From assembly GCA_963281255.1 (NCBI GenBank), contig OY725488.1, forward strand, positions 3,495,925-3,559,924: a stretch of 64,000 bases of DNA. Reading direction: 5' to 3'. This DNA is from Aphrocallistes beatrix (taxonomy: Eukaryota; Porifera; Hexactinellida; Sceptrulophora; Aphrocallistidae). The translations under genes and the position numbers were made by a program. Shown piece by piece: positions 34,641-45,326 of this stretch. The notes under the pieces were generated by a model. That model searched no databases. It had not been told where the DNA came from and was given only the letters and a program-made list of their open reading frames with translations. Each line of letters starts with the position of its first letter. Positions within the stretch are counted from its first letter, which is position 1.

Positions 34641-35167
34641 CAAGCGCGCTTCGCTTGCTTGCGCTGCGCGGATGGCGGACACTTTGTGTCCGCCGGAGGT
34701 TCCCTACGGTCGCCTTGGGTTACATTGGTTAAAAATAAGGTAGAGAACATCTCTAAATACGTCTGTCATAATGCTATAATCGATACCGCACGAAAAATCA
34801 CAAAAAATATCAATTTTTAAAATTTTGATGAGTAATGATGACGTTATAAAAAAGTGATGAGTCATCATTTTTTGATGATAGTTCTATCATGTGTGAAGCA
34901 TGTTAGTATACATATTTTATTAAAATTTCAGCCTTCTATCTCCTACGATGGCTGAGTTATGCTCGAAACTCTGTTGCTTAACTTTTAAAAATGTGACAAT
35001 GACGTCATAATTCCATGATGAGTCGACATTTTACTCTGAACTCAGAACTTACTGGAGCCATAGCCAAAAGACTGCCACATGCCAAAAATCAGCCTTCTGC
35101 TCCCTGCAGTTTCTTCAATCAATTCGTTACTGATATATATACAATAATCGAGTTTTAATAGTAAGGA
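34641..35167 (+). mobile_element. R-A complete copy, 527 bp
   Basis: The best single example of the family. CAAGCGCGCTTCGCTTGC starts at 34641, followed by hairpin GGCGGACACTTTGTGTCCGCC, TTATAAGG block, AATGATGACGTTATAA, TGATGAGTCATCA, AATGACGTCATAA, and CGAGTTTTAATAGTAAGGA to 35167. On the inverse strand it starts TCCTTACTATTAAAAC and ends in a perfect CAAGCG/CGCTTG hairpin. The neighbouring bases are A before TC and T after CTTG. Confidence 0.88.
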
Positions 35168-35564
35168 TAATAGTATTATGTAGTAATAGTATACCTAAAT
35201 GTTAAATTCTTGGTGCCCATGAAAATTTATTTCTCTAATTCAAAATTGAAATTGAATTTCCTTTCCTACACCGTTGTGTGTGTTCAAGTATTACACTTAT
35301 ATTTAGCTAATTGAATATTTGCATACCACAAAAGGAAACTATCAGGTAAAGGAAAATATTATAATAAGGGTAAGGAATCTACCACCCAAGTAGCTACTTG
35401 TTCCAACAATAAACAAAATATCAGCCTATTATATAAAATTCGTTCAATGTTCATAAAGCATAATATAACAATTTCACATTTACAATCTGTTTTATTTCCA
35501 TTTTCTTTATCTCAGTTTCATTTCACTTTTCGTAATTAAATTTTATATTTTACGTAATATTAGT

Positions 35565-36677
35565 ATGGCTAAAACAAAAGAGATATCCTCTTCCTTACGC
35601 GAAAGAGTCATCGGTTTAATTTTGGGTAAGCATGGAATTAGAGAAATTTCACTGCTATTGTCTATACCACCTTCTACTGTGTCATACACAGTGGCGTAGC
35701 CAGGGCGTTTGTGATGCCAGGACCAGCTTCCATGGTCCAAGAATTTCAACAGTCGAAAATTCGAAAGCTTAGCCAGGAGCACAAGGCTGACGCCCGGGCC
35801 CAGGCCCGGGTTGGCCCGGGTCTGGCTACGCCACTGGTCATACATAACTAGAAAGTGGCGTAAACATGGCAATACTGGGAATATACGAAGAATTGGACGG
35901 CCTAGTAGAATAACCGACAGAAGTTTGAGGTATCTAAAGAAAATTGTTAAAACTAACAGAAGAGAGACTCTACTGGGAATAACAAACATTTTCAACCTCA
36001 AAAGTGATCGCACTTTATCAACGAAAACAATCGGTCGCAAACTCCACATGTTGGGGTTTAGGGCACGTACAGCATCCAGGAAACCTCGTTACTGGAAGTA
36101 ATCGAAGAAAAAGATTGGCTTATTATAACACACATAAAACATGGCAATTAAAGGACTGGAAAAATGTATTTTTTTCAGATGAGTCTAGATTCAATTTAAT
36201 GAGTAATGATGGGAAAGTTAAAGTATGGAGGCAAAAATACGAGAGATTTTTACCAGACTGCACGAATAAAACTATTCAAGGTGGGGTGGAAGTATGTTTG
36301 GGGTTGCATATCATATCATAGTGTAGGTCGTTTAATAGAGGTTGTGAAAACGCTTGATTCTTTTGAATATATATATCCAATATTTTAGAGCCATTCCAGA
36401 GAACCTTGTCGCATAATGGTTTGGATTAAAGAAGATAACAACGTTGGATTGGCCTCCGCAATCTCCAGACCAGAATATTATCGAAAATTTATGGGAACTT
36501 TTGCTCAGGAAAGTGCAAAGAAACAGAAAAAATATTACGTCGTTAACCCAGCTGAGAGATGCTCTAAGAGAAGAATGGGCCAACTTGCCTCTCGAACTAA
36601 TACGTCGTCTTTACGAAACGATACCCAACCGTGTAAAAGCAATCAAGGAAATGAAGGGATTTTCAACAAAATATTAA
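35565..36677 (+). pseudogene. Tc1-like transposase, broken
   Basis: Starts at ATG 35565 with a paired-type HTH (LSIPPSTVSYT). It is then split by a 148-bp hAT MITE (35689-35836) that brings a TAG stop. It resumes in the same frame with TRKWRKHGNTGNIRRIGRPS (second part of the HTH and the GRPSR hinge). A frameshift near 36085 leads to WKNVFFSDESRFNLMSNDGK, with the first catalytic Asp in SDES. The block with the second Asp is missing. The C-terminus, after another frame change, shows DWPPQSPDQNIIENLWE with the Glu. With HTH, D and E retained in order it is a Tc1 type, clearly dead. Confidence 0.88.
35689..35836. mobile_element. hAT MITE, 148 bp, inside the transposase gene
   Basis: CAGTGGCGTAGCCAG...CTGGCTACGCCACTG ends with perfect GTCATACA duplication (35681-35688 and 35837-35844). 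It is GC-rich. Insertion plus duplication is 156 bp, a multiple of three, but it carries a stop. Confidence 0.93.
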
Positions 36678-37117
36678 GGATAAACCTAACTAAAATTGTA
36701 TGATTATCATTGGAACTACTTACTAGAAGAATCTTATAATAGAGTATCATCTTGAGTAGCAACTTGTATGTTAATTAAGCAATTCATTCATTCTATTATC
36801 ATCCTCTTTTGATCGCTTGATCCGACATAATTATATAATTATATTTTGATATAGAAATTGTCAATTATGATTGTTTCATTTGATATTAGGACTTGAGATA
36901 ATTATCATTTGAATCTAGGAAAAGTACATGCGTGCAAATACTTTTGTCCACTTACTGTATATTATGTGGTCTCCAAAAACAGCACTTGTTTAGAAACCAC
37001 ATAAAATATGTCTTGGTTTTAGAAATTCACAAGTATCACAACCACCAACCACATAAATAGATAAAGTGAATAACTGTCGCAAACTGTTTTATTTTATAAG
37101 TATAATACTTATTTGTA

Positions 37118-39480
37118 ATGTCGAATAATCGAGGAGCTGATAAAGTACATCTGACTGAACTTGCATCTGTCTCGAGTAAAAGGAGGCGTACAGCAGAACT
37201 ATCTCCCTCCCAACTCCAAATAGAAGATTTTTCAATAAGTAAATCAGAATATCCATCAACTATCCGTAAGTTGTATTAGTAATATGCATATCAAAAACAT
37301 TTTCAGCATCTGTACAGCAGAAACTAAGTTAAGAAACAGGACAGATAGTACTAAGTTAAATTATTTCAATAGACGAGCTTCCATACGACTATGATGAACC
37401 TCAAACCAATGCAGATCATGGAATGCCTCTGCATATTCTAAATCTCTCACCTGTTGATCGATATATGCATTCTCTTCTCCATAATGTAAAATTATGGAAA
37501 TGAACAAATACACAGATAATAGCTATGTGTGATTATGTAGACGATGAAGGTATTTATTTTCTTTGAAAAATATTTTTAATTTATTTACGATCAAGTAGAA
37601 TCAATTTTGTTTTCATTCATTTAGAGAAACGAACCCTCTGTCCGTCTACAATTGTAATAATCGATTCATTACTATGTACAGCATGCAGAGATAAGCAGTG
37701 TCTACATGCTAAAGCCGCCCAGCTAGCAATTGATGATCATTTATTTCAAGAGGTTGATGCAAAACCATGCAGGATTAGATATTAACTTTTTAACTGATAA
37801 TTCTGTAATATTAGTCGACGCTTCTACTTTTCACTTTTTAAATTGCAAGGTAACTAGAAATTATTCATAATTACAACATAAATTTACGGTTGGTTTAATT
37901 TTTTACAAGCACGCTTCGTGCACTTGCGTAGCGGGGAAATAACAATAACAGTCTATTGAAGTGTCGCACAATGATATCTATTGTGAGAGTGAAGTCATAT
38001 AGATTGTATAGAAAAGGTATGAAAAATTGTCTTCCATTATTTATGCAGAGATGTGAAAATTTCGCTGAGATCTTCAAACTTCATAGACTCATTATTACAA
38101 GTATTTACCTGTCTGCCAAATTTCACATTTCTATCACCTTCCAGTTCCTCAATCAATTCTGCACAGACAAAAAAACCCATTGCGTTTTAATATATAAGCT
38201 ATACTATTATTATACATAATCCTAATTATTTCCGATAGGAATCAATTGGTTCTGCAGAACATGCATAAAGCCCTGTAACCTTAAATCGTCATTTCAAGAA
38301 ATGTTACCGCTTTCTATACCTAATTGTGGAGACTATAGTGAACAGAAATATGAATCAATTTCTCGTGCCCCAATTCCAATACGCCTTGATGATCATCTTT
38401 CCAGTGTCTATGATAACCAGCTGAAGTATGGGCTTCAATTACCTTATGATATTAAGCCTGAAAAATGAACTGTGTCAATGGTTATCCATTTCGTGATCAG
38501 CAAAAGGAATCATTATCTATACTGAGAGTAATGTAATTTCATTAGCATCAAGGTACTGTTACTAATTGATTTCTAATAAAATTGCAGTATAATATGTTTT
38601 AATTCCTCATATATTTAGTATTCAATGGGACTCGCACTGGTAAATGTTGACATTTCACAATCTATGATGGATCATCTGATTTGCTTCTTAACATAGACAA
38701 CCACTATTTCGTCCATTATTCATTACTATATGAATACAGCGAACTAATGACTATGTCTCGGAATACTCTTCAAGGATTTGTTAGGTAAGTTGTTAAATTT
38801 TTATTTTCCTATGGATACATGTGCTTATATTTAATAAAAGTGTTAAATATTCGGAAAATAATCCTGAAGTTAAGAAATTAAGCCAGTAATTCTGATCAAG
38901 GGGTAGGAGTAATACCCTCATTAAGTACCTGATTCAACACAAAGTCTCTTGGGATAGTTTACTTTTAAGGTATTTATTTATATTTACTAAGATGGATGTG
39001 TGCACTACACTATGGCAAAGGGGTACGCCGACCGAGAAAGGTTCAGAACCATTGACAAAATTAAAAAATATTGAAAAATATCATTTAACCTTAATTTAAT
39101 TAGAGCCAAGAATCGGAAACTGGTCAGGCTGGAGAGGCTGGAGAAAATACGCTATCACATATTTCGCCACGCATGGAATACATACCTCCGCTTAGTGAAT
39201 ATAAATTACACACAAAGTTTTACATGCTTAATATGCACAAGTCGTCCGGATGTAGTCATATTTAATGGAATTACTCTAGGAACGGTTAAGAAACTCCCCC
39301 TCCCAGCATTAAAATTCGACGAAAATCAACATATGTGTACCCACTGTTCCACAGTCGACTCGCTTATTCATTCCTTCTAAAGCAGTACGAAGGGAATTAT
39401 CACAATATTTGAAAATGGACTCCGTACTTGTGCATTTAAACGGTTACTTCAGTTAATTGCCCCAAAAGCTCTTGCAGACT
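37118..39480 (+). pseudogene. cysteine-rich multi-exon gene, broken; possibly transposase-derived
   Basis: Seven or more exon-like blocks. Exon 1 starts at ATG 37118 (MSNNRGADKVHLTELAS) and ends at 37265 before GTAAGT. Exon 2 (37373-37549) joins in phase (ELPYDYDEPQTNADHG) but has an in-frame TGA. Exon 3 (from 37625) has LCTACRDKQCLHAK. Later blocks include WFCRTCIKPCNLKSSFQ (about 38240), YDGSSDLLLNIDNHYFVHY (about 38665) and FTCLICTSRPDVVIFNGITL (about 39215). Repeated Cys-x2-Cys pairs suggest zinc binding. The layout reminds me of the cysteine-rich part of KDZ-type transposases, but I cannot confirm this. R-A' (37916) is inserted, and a MITE follows at 39483. Confidence 0.45.
37916..38205 (+). 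mobile_element. R-A' copy 1
   Basis: Head CAAGCACGCTTCGTGCACTTG, then TGTCGCACAATGATATCTAT, and tail GCGTTTTAATATATAAGCT. Relatives are at 40070-40330 and 51948-53410. It shares TTCCTCAATCAATTC with R-A. Confidence 0.7.
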
Positions 39481-39482
39481 AC

Positions 39483-39698
39483 CATACATGCCAACCTGAG
39501 CCATAATAAAAGCGGGACGCGGCGTTGAATTTCGCGGGACATGACGGGACGCAATATAAATATACTATACATATGATACAGAAAAGCAGGACATAATGGG
39601 GAAATTTCATGTGAAAGCGGGACATTCGAGAAATTAGCTCAATAGAAGAGTGAAAAAAGTGGGACGTCCCGCCAAAAACGGGACAGTTGGCAAGTATG
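39483..39698. mobile_element. 216-bp GTCCCGC MITE, copy 2
   Basis: Ends CATACATGCCAACC and inverse CATACTTGCCAACT, with GACTAC on both sides (39477-39482, 39699-39704). Inverse of 6885-7100. Confidence 0.82.
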
Positions 39699-39704
39699 GA
39701 CTAC

Positions 39705-40069
39705 ATACAATCTTGTAGTATTCAGGAAAAACAATGTTGGTACTAGTAGTAATGATCGTGCCGTGGAAGTAATTCAAAATTTCCAGCATATCTTTGAGAT
39801 TTGTTTACTTTATGTATCTAATGTAAACAAAAGTAAACAAATAATTTATCATATATATCTGAAAATATGATATTCGAAATATACTCCCCTAAAATCCCAT
39901 GTCACCCGTTGGAAGCAAGTCTCTAGCATTATTATCAAAATTCATCAAATGGTGTGAAAATATGTATATAAAGGTGTGAAAAATGCACATAATCTTTTTT
40001 ATTGCCATACACTATAATACATTTAAGATATCAAACATAAGTTGTGGCTTTGAAGTATTAATAACAATG
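39705..40069. other. no recognisable gene
   Basis: May hold the tail of the cysteine-rich pseudogene (an open stretch up to about 39830), but no motif supports it. Confidence 0.35.
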
Positions 40070-40330
40070 ACGATCTAATGTTGTGTCGTACAATGATTTC
40101 TATTGTGATAGTGTAGTCATTTATTTTGTATAGAAAAGGTGTGAAAAATTGTTTTCCATTTTTTTTGCAGAGGTGTATAAATTTCGCTTAGATCTTAGAA
40201 TTTAATCGTAGCCATATCATTTGACACCTACATGCCAATTTTCATATCTCTATGAATTCCCAATTCTTCAATCAATTCGGATAAACACATTTTTTAAAAA
40301 AAATCCTAGCATTTTAATATATAAGATACT
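40070..40330 (+). mobile_element. R-A' copy 2, head missing
   Basis: From GTTGTGTCGTACAATGATTT to CCTAGCATTTTAATATATAA. About 70% alike to copies 1 and 3 by eye. Confidence 0.7.
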
Positions 40331-40332
40331 AA

Positions 40333-41591
40333 TTCTAAAGAGAATTTTGAATATATTAGAAAATGGCGAATCTAATCATTAAATATGTGTCCAAATGTGG
40401 CTATTATGCTAAATAATGAATACAATTGTCGTTAATAATGTATACAGTAACATTGGGGAACTTTTGATAATTATTTTGAAAGTTCTGGCCTTGGACCTCG
40501 CAGATTCGGTGAAAAACCCTCATTTAGGGTCCGAATAGAGATATCTCTCTGTCTGTAAATCTCTGTAAATATAAGTTCAAATTCTTAGTTCTCACTGTAC
40601 ATATATGATTCTTTGATAATAATTGCACTACACCCTATGGAATGTTAAGTTTTAGATTTTTGTCATATGATGACGTTGCATTTTTCGAAAATCCAAACTT
40701 GGAAACTAAAAGTCGTAGACTTTCGCTCTAACTTCCTAATATACTTTTCGGAAGCTCTTTAACCATTCCAAACTGATAGATTATACTTCGTAGTGCTAGG
40801 AATATGAATTAGTATTCACAATTATCTCAAAACATTCGGGGTTAGGGCCCTCAAGGAAATTTGTGGATTTTCAGGGTACTCTTGCTATTTTTTGTAAATA
40901 TTTGGTTCAAATATACCTAAATCAGCAGTATAAATGAGAATATATGTCTATGAATGCTTTAGTTCATTATTAATAACTCATTCTACATTCTTCTTAACAT
41001 CTAAACTTCAAATATCTATATCTCGGGACTTTAATATTTCAAAATTGACCGTCTTTACAGAATTTTAACTCAAAATTGGTTTGAGATAGAGGTTTTAAAA
41101 TTTCAAGCGTTGTTCCATATTATTTGGCGATGAACGTAGGACCACCAATTTATCGATATCTTCTAACTTTGTGATTTTATTCCTGATTTCCCCAAAAAAC
41201 AGACATTTTCCTCCGTTTTTTGGCCCTTTGTTTTTGGACACCGATAAATTTTATAATTTTTGTCATTTTAACTTTCTTCCGGTCCTATGAAGTTGCAAGT
41301 ATGGTAGACTATCTATGATTCGATTTTGGAAGCATTTGATTCCTTGTATGTCCTAAACAATTCCTTGACCCTATTTCTACCCCAATTTCTACCATTAAGA
41401 TGTGCTAGCGGAAAACGAAAAAAACAGACTTTGAGACACTGTATCTCAAAAACTAGAAATGATAATCAAAAACGGTTTGGATGTGCCAGTATTTCTTGAT
41501 GGAGATACCTCCCCACGCTTAACATCTCTTATAGCTCTACTTTCATCGTATGCTGTAAGCCAAATCATATGTTTTTTCGAGGGAGGTATCC
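40333..41591 (-). mobile_element. R-B partial copy, inverted, inside R-G
   Basis: Runs from the middle of R-B to its left end GGGAGGTATCC, next to TTAA (41592-41595). The right third is missing. The sequence beyond the TTAA is the 3' part of an R-G element. Confidence 0.85.
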
Positions 41592-41595
41592 TTAA

Positions 41596-41748
41596 AAAGT
41601 GAGTAATTCGAATATGGAGAATTCGAATTTGAAGTTAAATTAAGCGTATCTCTTACCAATTAAATACCTTGACTCGCTAAATATATCAGTATTATAGTAA
41701 CTATTTGTATGGGAAATAATGGGATGTACGAATACTTTTGTTCAGGCA

Positions 41749-41752
<4 letters not shown>
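41596..41752. mobile_element. R-G right-end fragment
   Basis: GAATTCGAATTTGAAGTTAA through ATACTTTTGTTCAGGCAGTG, matching the right part of 58618-58916. Confidence 0.75.
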
Positions 41753-41798
<46 letters not shown>

Positions 41799-41850
41799 TA
41801 TATAGATAAATAAATAAATAAATATATAAATAAATTAATAAATATTAATA
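41753..41850. repeat. TA microsatellite with AAAT run
   Basis: About 45 bp of TA dinucleotides, then GATAAATAAATAAATAAATA. It is followed at about 41850-41870 by an R-A-type tail AGAGTTTTAATAGTAAGGA. Confidence 0.9.
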
Positions 41851-42122
41851 GAGTTTTAATAGTAAGGATATATCATAGCATTCTATACATAAGGCAATGG
41901 CAGTCACCATAAAATTAGTACCATGAATTCCTTAGTATATTCAATCGTTATTATCAACTATATAATTATTTCATATTTGGTGTAAATGGTTGATTAAATA
42001 TTCATTTTGAAAATATTATGTAACCACAATATTTATATTTACTTCGCATACAACACTAGTGTTTTGCACTTTCGTATTGTTTTATTGTAAATCATTTCTA
42101 TTACTCATTTACGTATAATGCC

Positions 42123-42335
42123 TCACTTGACAACAATATTTGCATGAGTTAATATTTGGACGAGATGTCTTGTGTCACGCCTGGCTTTACTTCCAATTAC
42201 AGAGGAGTAGAACACTCCATGAAGTTTCTTATTTACCAAAAGATGGTGCTCTTCGTGAAAATGGTATCGAGCCATTCCAAGACCTGTGATGACTACTAAA
42301 ACAATAAGCACAATATTCCAAAGGTGAGTCGTTTC
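42123..42335 (-). CDS. possible terminal exon with a membrane segment, unrecognised
   Basis: A minus-strand open frame reads LWNIVLIVLVVITGLGMA, a clear hydrophobic segment of about 17 residues, followed by a His-rich stretch (RYHFHEEHHLL). A basic C-terminus follows, ending in a stop at 42123. There is no in-frame ATG at a sensible start, and the frame enters from upstream where a splice acceptor (CTTAAG) could lie near 42335. I do not recognise the family. It could be the last exon of a single-pass membrane protein or a chance frame. No neighbouring exon was identified. Confidence 0.3.
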   Translation of the reverse strand, partial: ETTHLWNIVLIVLVVITGLGMARYHFHEEHHLLVNKKLHGVFYSSVIGSKARRDTRHLVQILTHANIVVK

Positions 42336-42628
42336 TTAAGACTTAAGTAATGCAATTATTCTAGAATCATGCATATACTCAAGTTTGTTAGAAACAATTG
42401 ACTGAATTTAAAAGATTACGACAAAATGTTTACCTTCCCCCAATTTAGTGAATGCAATCCTCGTTACTCCAAAAACTTGTGCATAAGAACTTTATTGGAT
42501 AAATGCAATTTATTTAGAAGTGCCCCAAATTAACAACGAAAGCCTGCTGGCATCAGCTTGGAAAGGCAAAATGTAAATTTGGCCCTTAAGGTTTACCATG
42601 AGTCAACTTCTGTCGAACAGTTAGCTTA

Positions 42629-43396
42629 CAGGGTGGGGAATAAGTTCTGCCACAAGCTTCATTAAGTATAAAATTTCTTATACTCAAACGATCTTAGTTA
42701 TTATGGTTCTTTGAGATTGTAATTCGAATATCCTCAATGATTTTAAAAGATTTTTCGATTCTATGACTTAGAAATGTGTTTTGTATGGTGAGTTTTGAGA
42801 GAAAAAAAATGTGTCCTGGTCCGCAGCAAAAATCGTGAATCAGGGCCCACTGCTTTTCAAGTTATCTTCGCAGAGTCTTCAAATTCTAGGAAAAATTAGC
42901 TCACACATTTTCCTCGAACACTCTAAATTTGTAGAGATATAAGATGTTCAGATCAGTGCATTTTGAAGACCAAATGGATCAGATTTCTTTGTGATGTGAA
43001 AAAAATATTTGGGGAATTTTGCAAAATGTACCTAATTTGAACTGCGACTGAATAACTTTTTCTCGTTTCTGATAACGAATTCAGTGGATTTATGAAATAT
43101 TTCTAAGGCGAATGAAAGCTACCAGGTGCTAAATCGTCATGGGACATCGATTATGGAGACATTTTTTACAGAAGCAGTGGGCCCTGATTCACGTTTTTCG
43201 CTGCGGAGCAGGACACATTTTTTTTCTCAAAACTCACCATACAAAACACATTTCTAAGTCATAGAATTGAAAAATCTTTTAAAATCATTGAAAATATTCG
43301 AATTACAATCTCTAAGGACCATAATAACTAAGATTGTTTGAGTATAAGAAATTTTATACCTAATGAAGCTTGTGGCAGAACTTATTCCCCACCCTG
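42629..43396. mobile_element. R-E long-TIR element, copy 2 (uninterrupted), 768 bp
   Basis: CAGGGTGGGGAATAAGTTCT at the left and its inverse at the right, TA on both sides (42627-42628, 43397-43398), TIRs of about 220 bp. It lacks the 216-bp MITE found in copy 1, so it shows the empty site near 43030. There is no ORF. Confidence 0.88.
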
Positions 43397-43700
43397 TATA
43401 ACATGGAAAAACATTATGAGAACCAAACTGTTGAGTTCTTGAAATTCATCAATGACGTTTGGAAAATGTTAAATGTGAATTGGGTAGAGAAGAATATTTA
43501 TTTTAACGACAACGTATCTGCACCCTTAGCAGAAATTTTAAAACTTTATTCTGGCTCTTCCCATACTATTCTTATTCATTTGGCATGTGCTACTATGGAA
43601 TTAGAACATTGTATATACTTTGAGGCGTTTTGCACATGCAGTACCGTATTCAACTGTTCATTATCTAATAAAGTAAGACCTCTATATAATGAACTACCGT
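43397..43700 (+). pseudogene. possible P-element/THAP transposase C-terminal fragment
   Basis: Open frame from ATG 43403 with VEFLKFINDVWKMLNVN, which resembles the region in P-element/THAP9-type transposases that follows the catalytic core. The similarity ends near 43540, and the rest of the frame (hydrophobic and Cys-containing) is not recognised. It begins immediately after the R-E element, so it may be cut by that insertion. A longer P-element-type gene is at 63104-64000. Confidence 0.35.
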
Positions 43701-43884
43701 AGTATTGAAACATGATAATAGTAAACTAAACTTGCTAAATTCAAGAACTAATTTTAAAATATTATTTGTTTATTTAGTCAAATTCATCATGCTGTAGAGG
43801 TCTGAAAATATATATCCAATTGGAAGGCCAGAGTGTGTGATTGTTCCTTATTACTCGTAGAAGTATATTGTTCCCTTATGACGT

Positions 43885-44105
43885 CTCAGGTCAAGTCTGT
43901 CTCTCAAACTATGTCAAGTCTGTTCAAGCTAAGTCAAGTCTATCCTCAAGCTAAGTCAAGTCTATCTCTCAAGCTAAGTCAAGTCTGTCTCTCAAGATAA
44001 GTCAAGTCTGTCTCTCTCAAGCTAAGTCAAGTATATCTCTCAAGTTAAATCGAGCCTATCTCAAGCTAAGTCAAGCTTATCTCTCAAACTAAGTCAAGCC
44101 ATTGT
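43885..44105. repeat. minisatellite, about 23-bp unit
   Basis: Nine or so imperfect copies of AAGCTAAGTCAAGTCTGTCT with CTC spacers. Confidence 0.9.
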
Positions 44106-44376
44106 CTGCCATCAAGAAGTAGAAGTCCGTCTCATTAGTACTTCTCGAAATCCAATGTTTATTTTGTATTTATGAGCTTAATATTTATATTATGTCATAT
44201 TTGTTTTCTCCGGAATAAAAATAATTACAAAGATCAAACATGTCTTGACAATTAATGGTCATATTTGTGAGTGAGGTCACTTAAAATGCTAATTAATCAT
44301 ATATAACGTATAAAGGATGATTGCAAATTTGAATATACTAAGCAATCCCTGATCCAAAAAAAATAGTGACTGCTAT

Positions 44377-44874
44377 TGCCTTATGGATATATATATATAT
44401 ATCGAAGAAACTGCCCGGCGGAGAAAACTGATTTTAGGCATGTGGGAGTATTTTGGCTTTGGCTCCACATAGTTCTGAGCACACACGAAAATGTCGACAC
44501 ATCATGGAATTATGACGTCATTGTCACCTTTTTTAGAATTAGAAATTTCAGTTTTTCGACCATAACTCAGCCGTTTTAGAAGACTGAAATTTTGATAGAA
44601 GGCTGAAATTTTAATAGAATGTGTATATTAATATATCTCACATATGATGCAACTATCATCAAAGAATGATGACTCATCACTCTGTTATGACGTCACCATT
44701 ACGCTACAAAATTTTAAAATTGACAAATTTGGTGATTTTTCGTGCGATATCGATTATAACATTAGGACAGGCGTATTTAGGGGTGTTATCTCCCTTATAA
44801 TTAATCAATGTGACCCCTCCGGTGCACACAAAGTGTCCGCCAGCCGCGCAGCTCAAGCAAGCAAAGCGTGCTTG
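44377..44874 (-). mobile_element. R-A copy, inverted
   Basis: Inverse of R-A: GAAACTGCC, AGCC and CAAAGCC blocks, TGACGTCA, TGATGACTCATCA, TTATAATTAATCAATGTGAC, hairpin ACACAAAGTGTCCGC, and head GCAAGCAAAGCGTGCTTG ending at 44874. It lies directly downstream of the protease gene's stop codon (44880-44878) in the same orientation. Confidence 0.87.
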
Positions 44875-45326
44875 TTATTACAATAACTTAATTGTCCTAC
44901 ATTTAAAACATATAAAGTTTGGTACTTCTCCTTGAACATCTGGATATCCCATTCAGGATTTATGCTGCAATTTCTGACAATTAGTACACTTTGCGAGGTA
45001 TTTGAAGGCGTACTCTGGTAACCGACAGGCACAAATTAAGGGAATCGTGATTTGCGTCCTCCTATTCTCAGATCTCTTCACTGCAACACTTGGAAAGGCA
45101 GTCAGATGTTTCGCTTCGAGACACTTTTTGAGATGCTGCCTCATTCGGTTTTGACGCCATTTTACACTTGTTGAATTGCTACCTAGTGCCACCGTAAGGC
45201 ATACAGCAGCAGCGAATAAGCCGCAATCAGCACCGTCCTGCTGTTGTTGGATCGGCTCGATGATTAAATCAAGTTCATCTCTTAGTTCTCTTCGGTAGAG
45301 CGAAGCAAGTTGGGTCTTAATTTCTA

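Larger units (their letters stand above)
32960..36957 (+). mobile_element. Tc1/mariner element interrupted by R-B, R-A and a hAT MITE
   Basis: Left end CAGTCAGTGGACAAAAGTAT and right end ATACTTTTGTCCACTTACTG are inverse repeats flanked by TA (32958-32959, 36958-36959). The TIR is closely related to that of the R-G MITEs (CACTNCCTGGACAAAAGTAT). The element's own sequence amounts to about 1.7 kb. Confidence 0.82.

Noticed and set aside
35543..36049. 168-codon minus-strand frame
   Set aside because: It lies antisense to the Tc1 transposase remnant and spans the hAT MITE; no domain is seen.
43885..44105. Regularly spaced repeats resembling a CRISPR array
   Set aside because: Units are degenerate, directly adjacent and without unique spacers, in eukaryotic DNA; it is a minisatellite.
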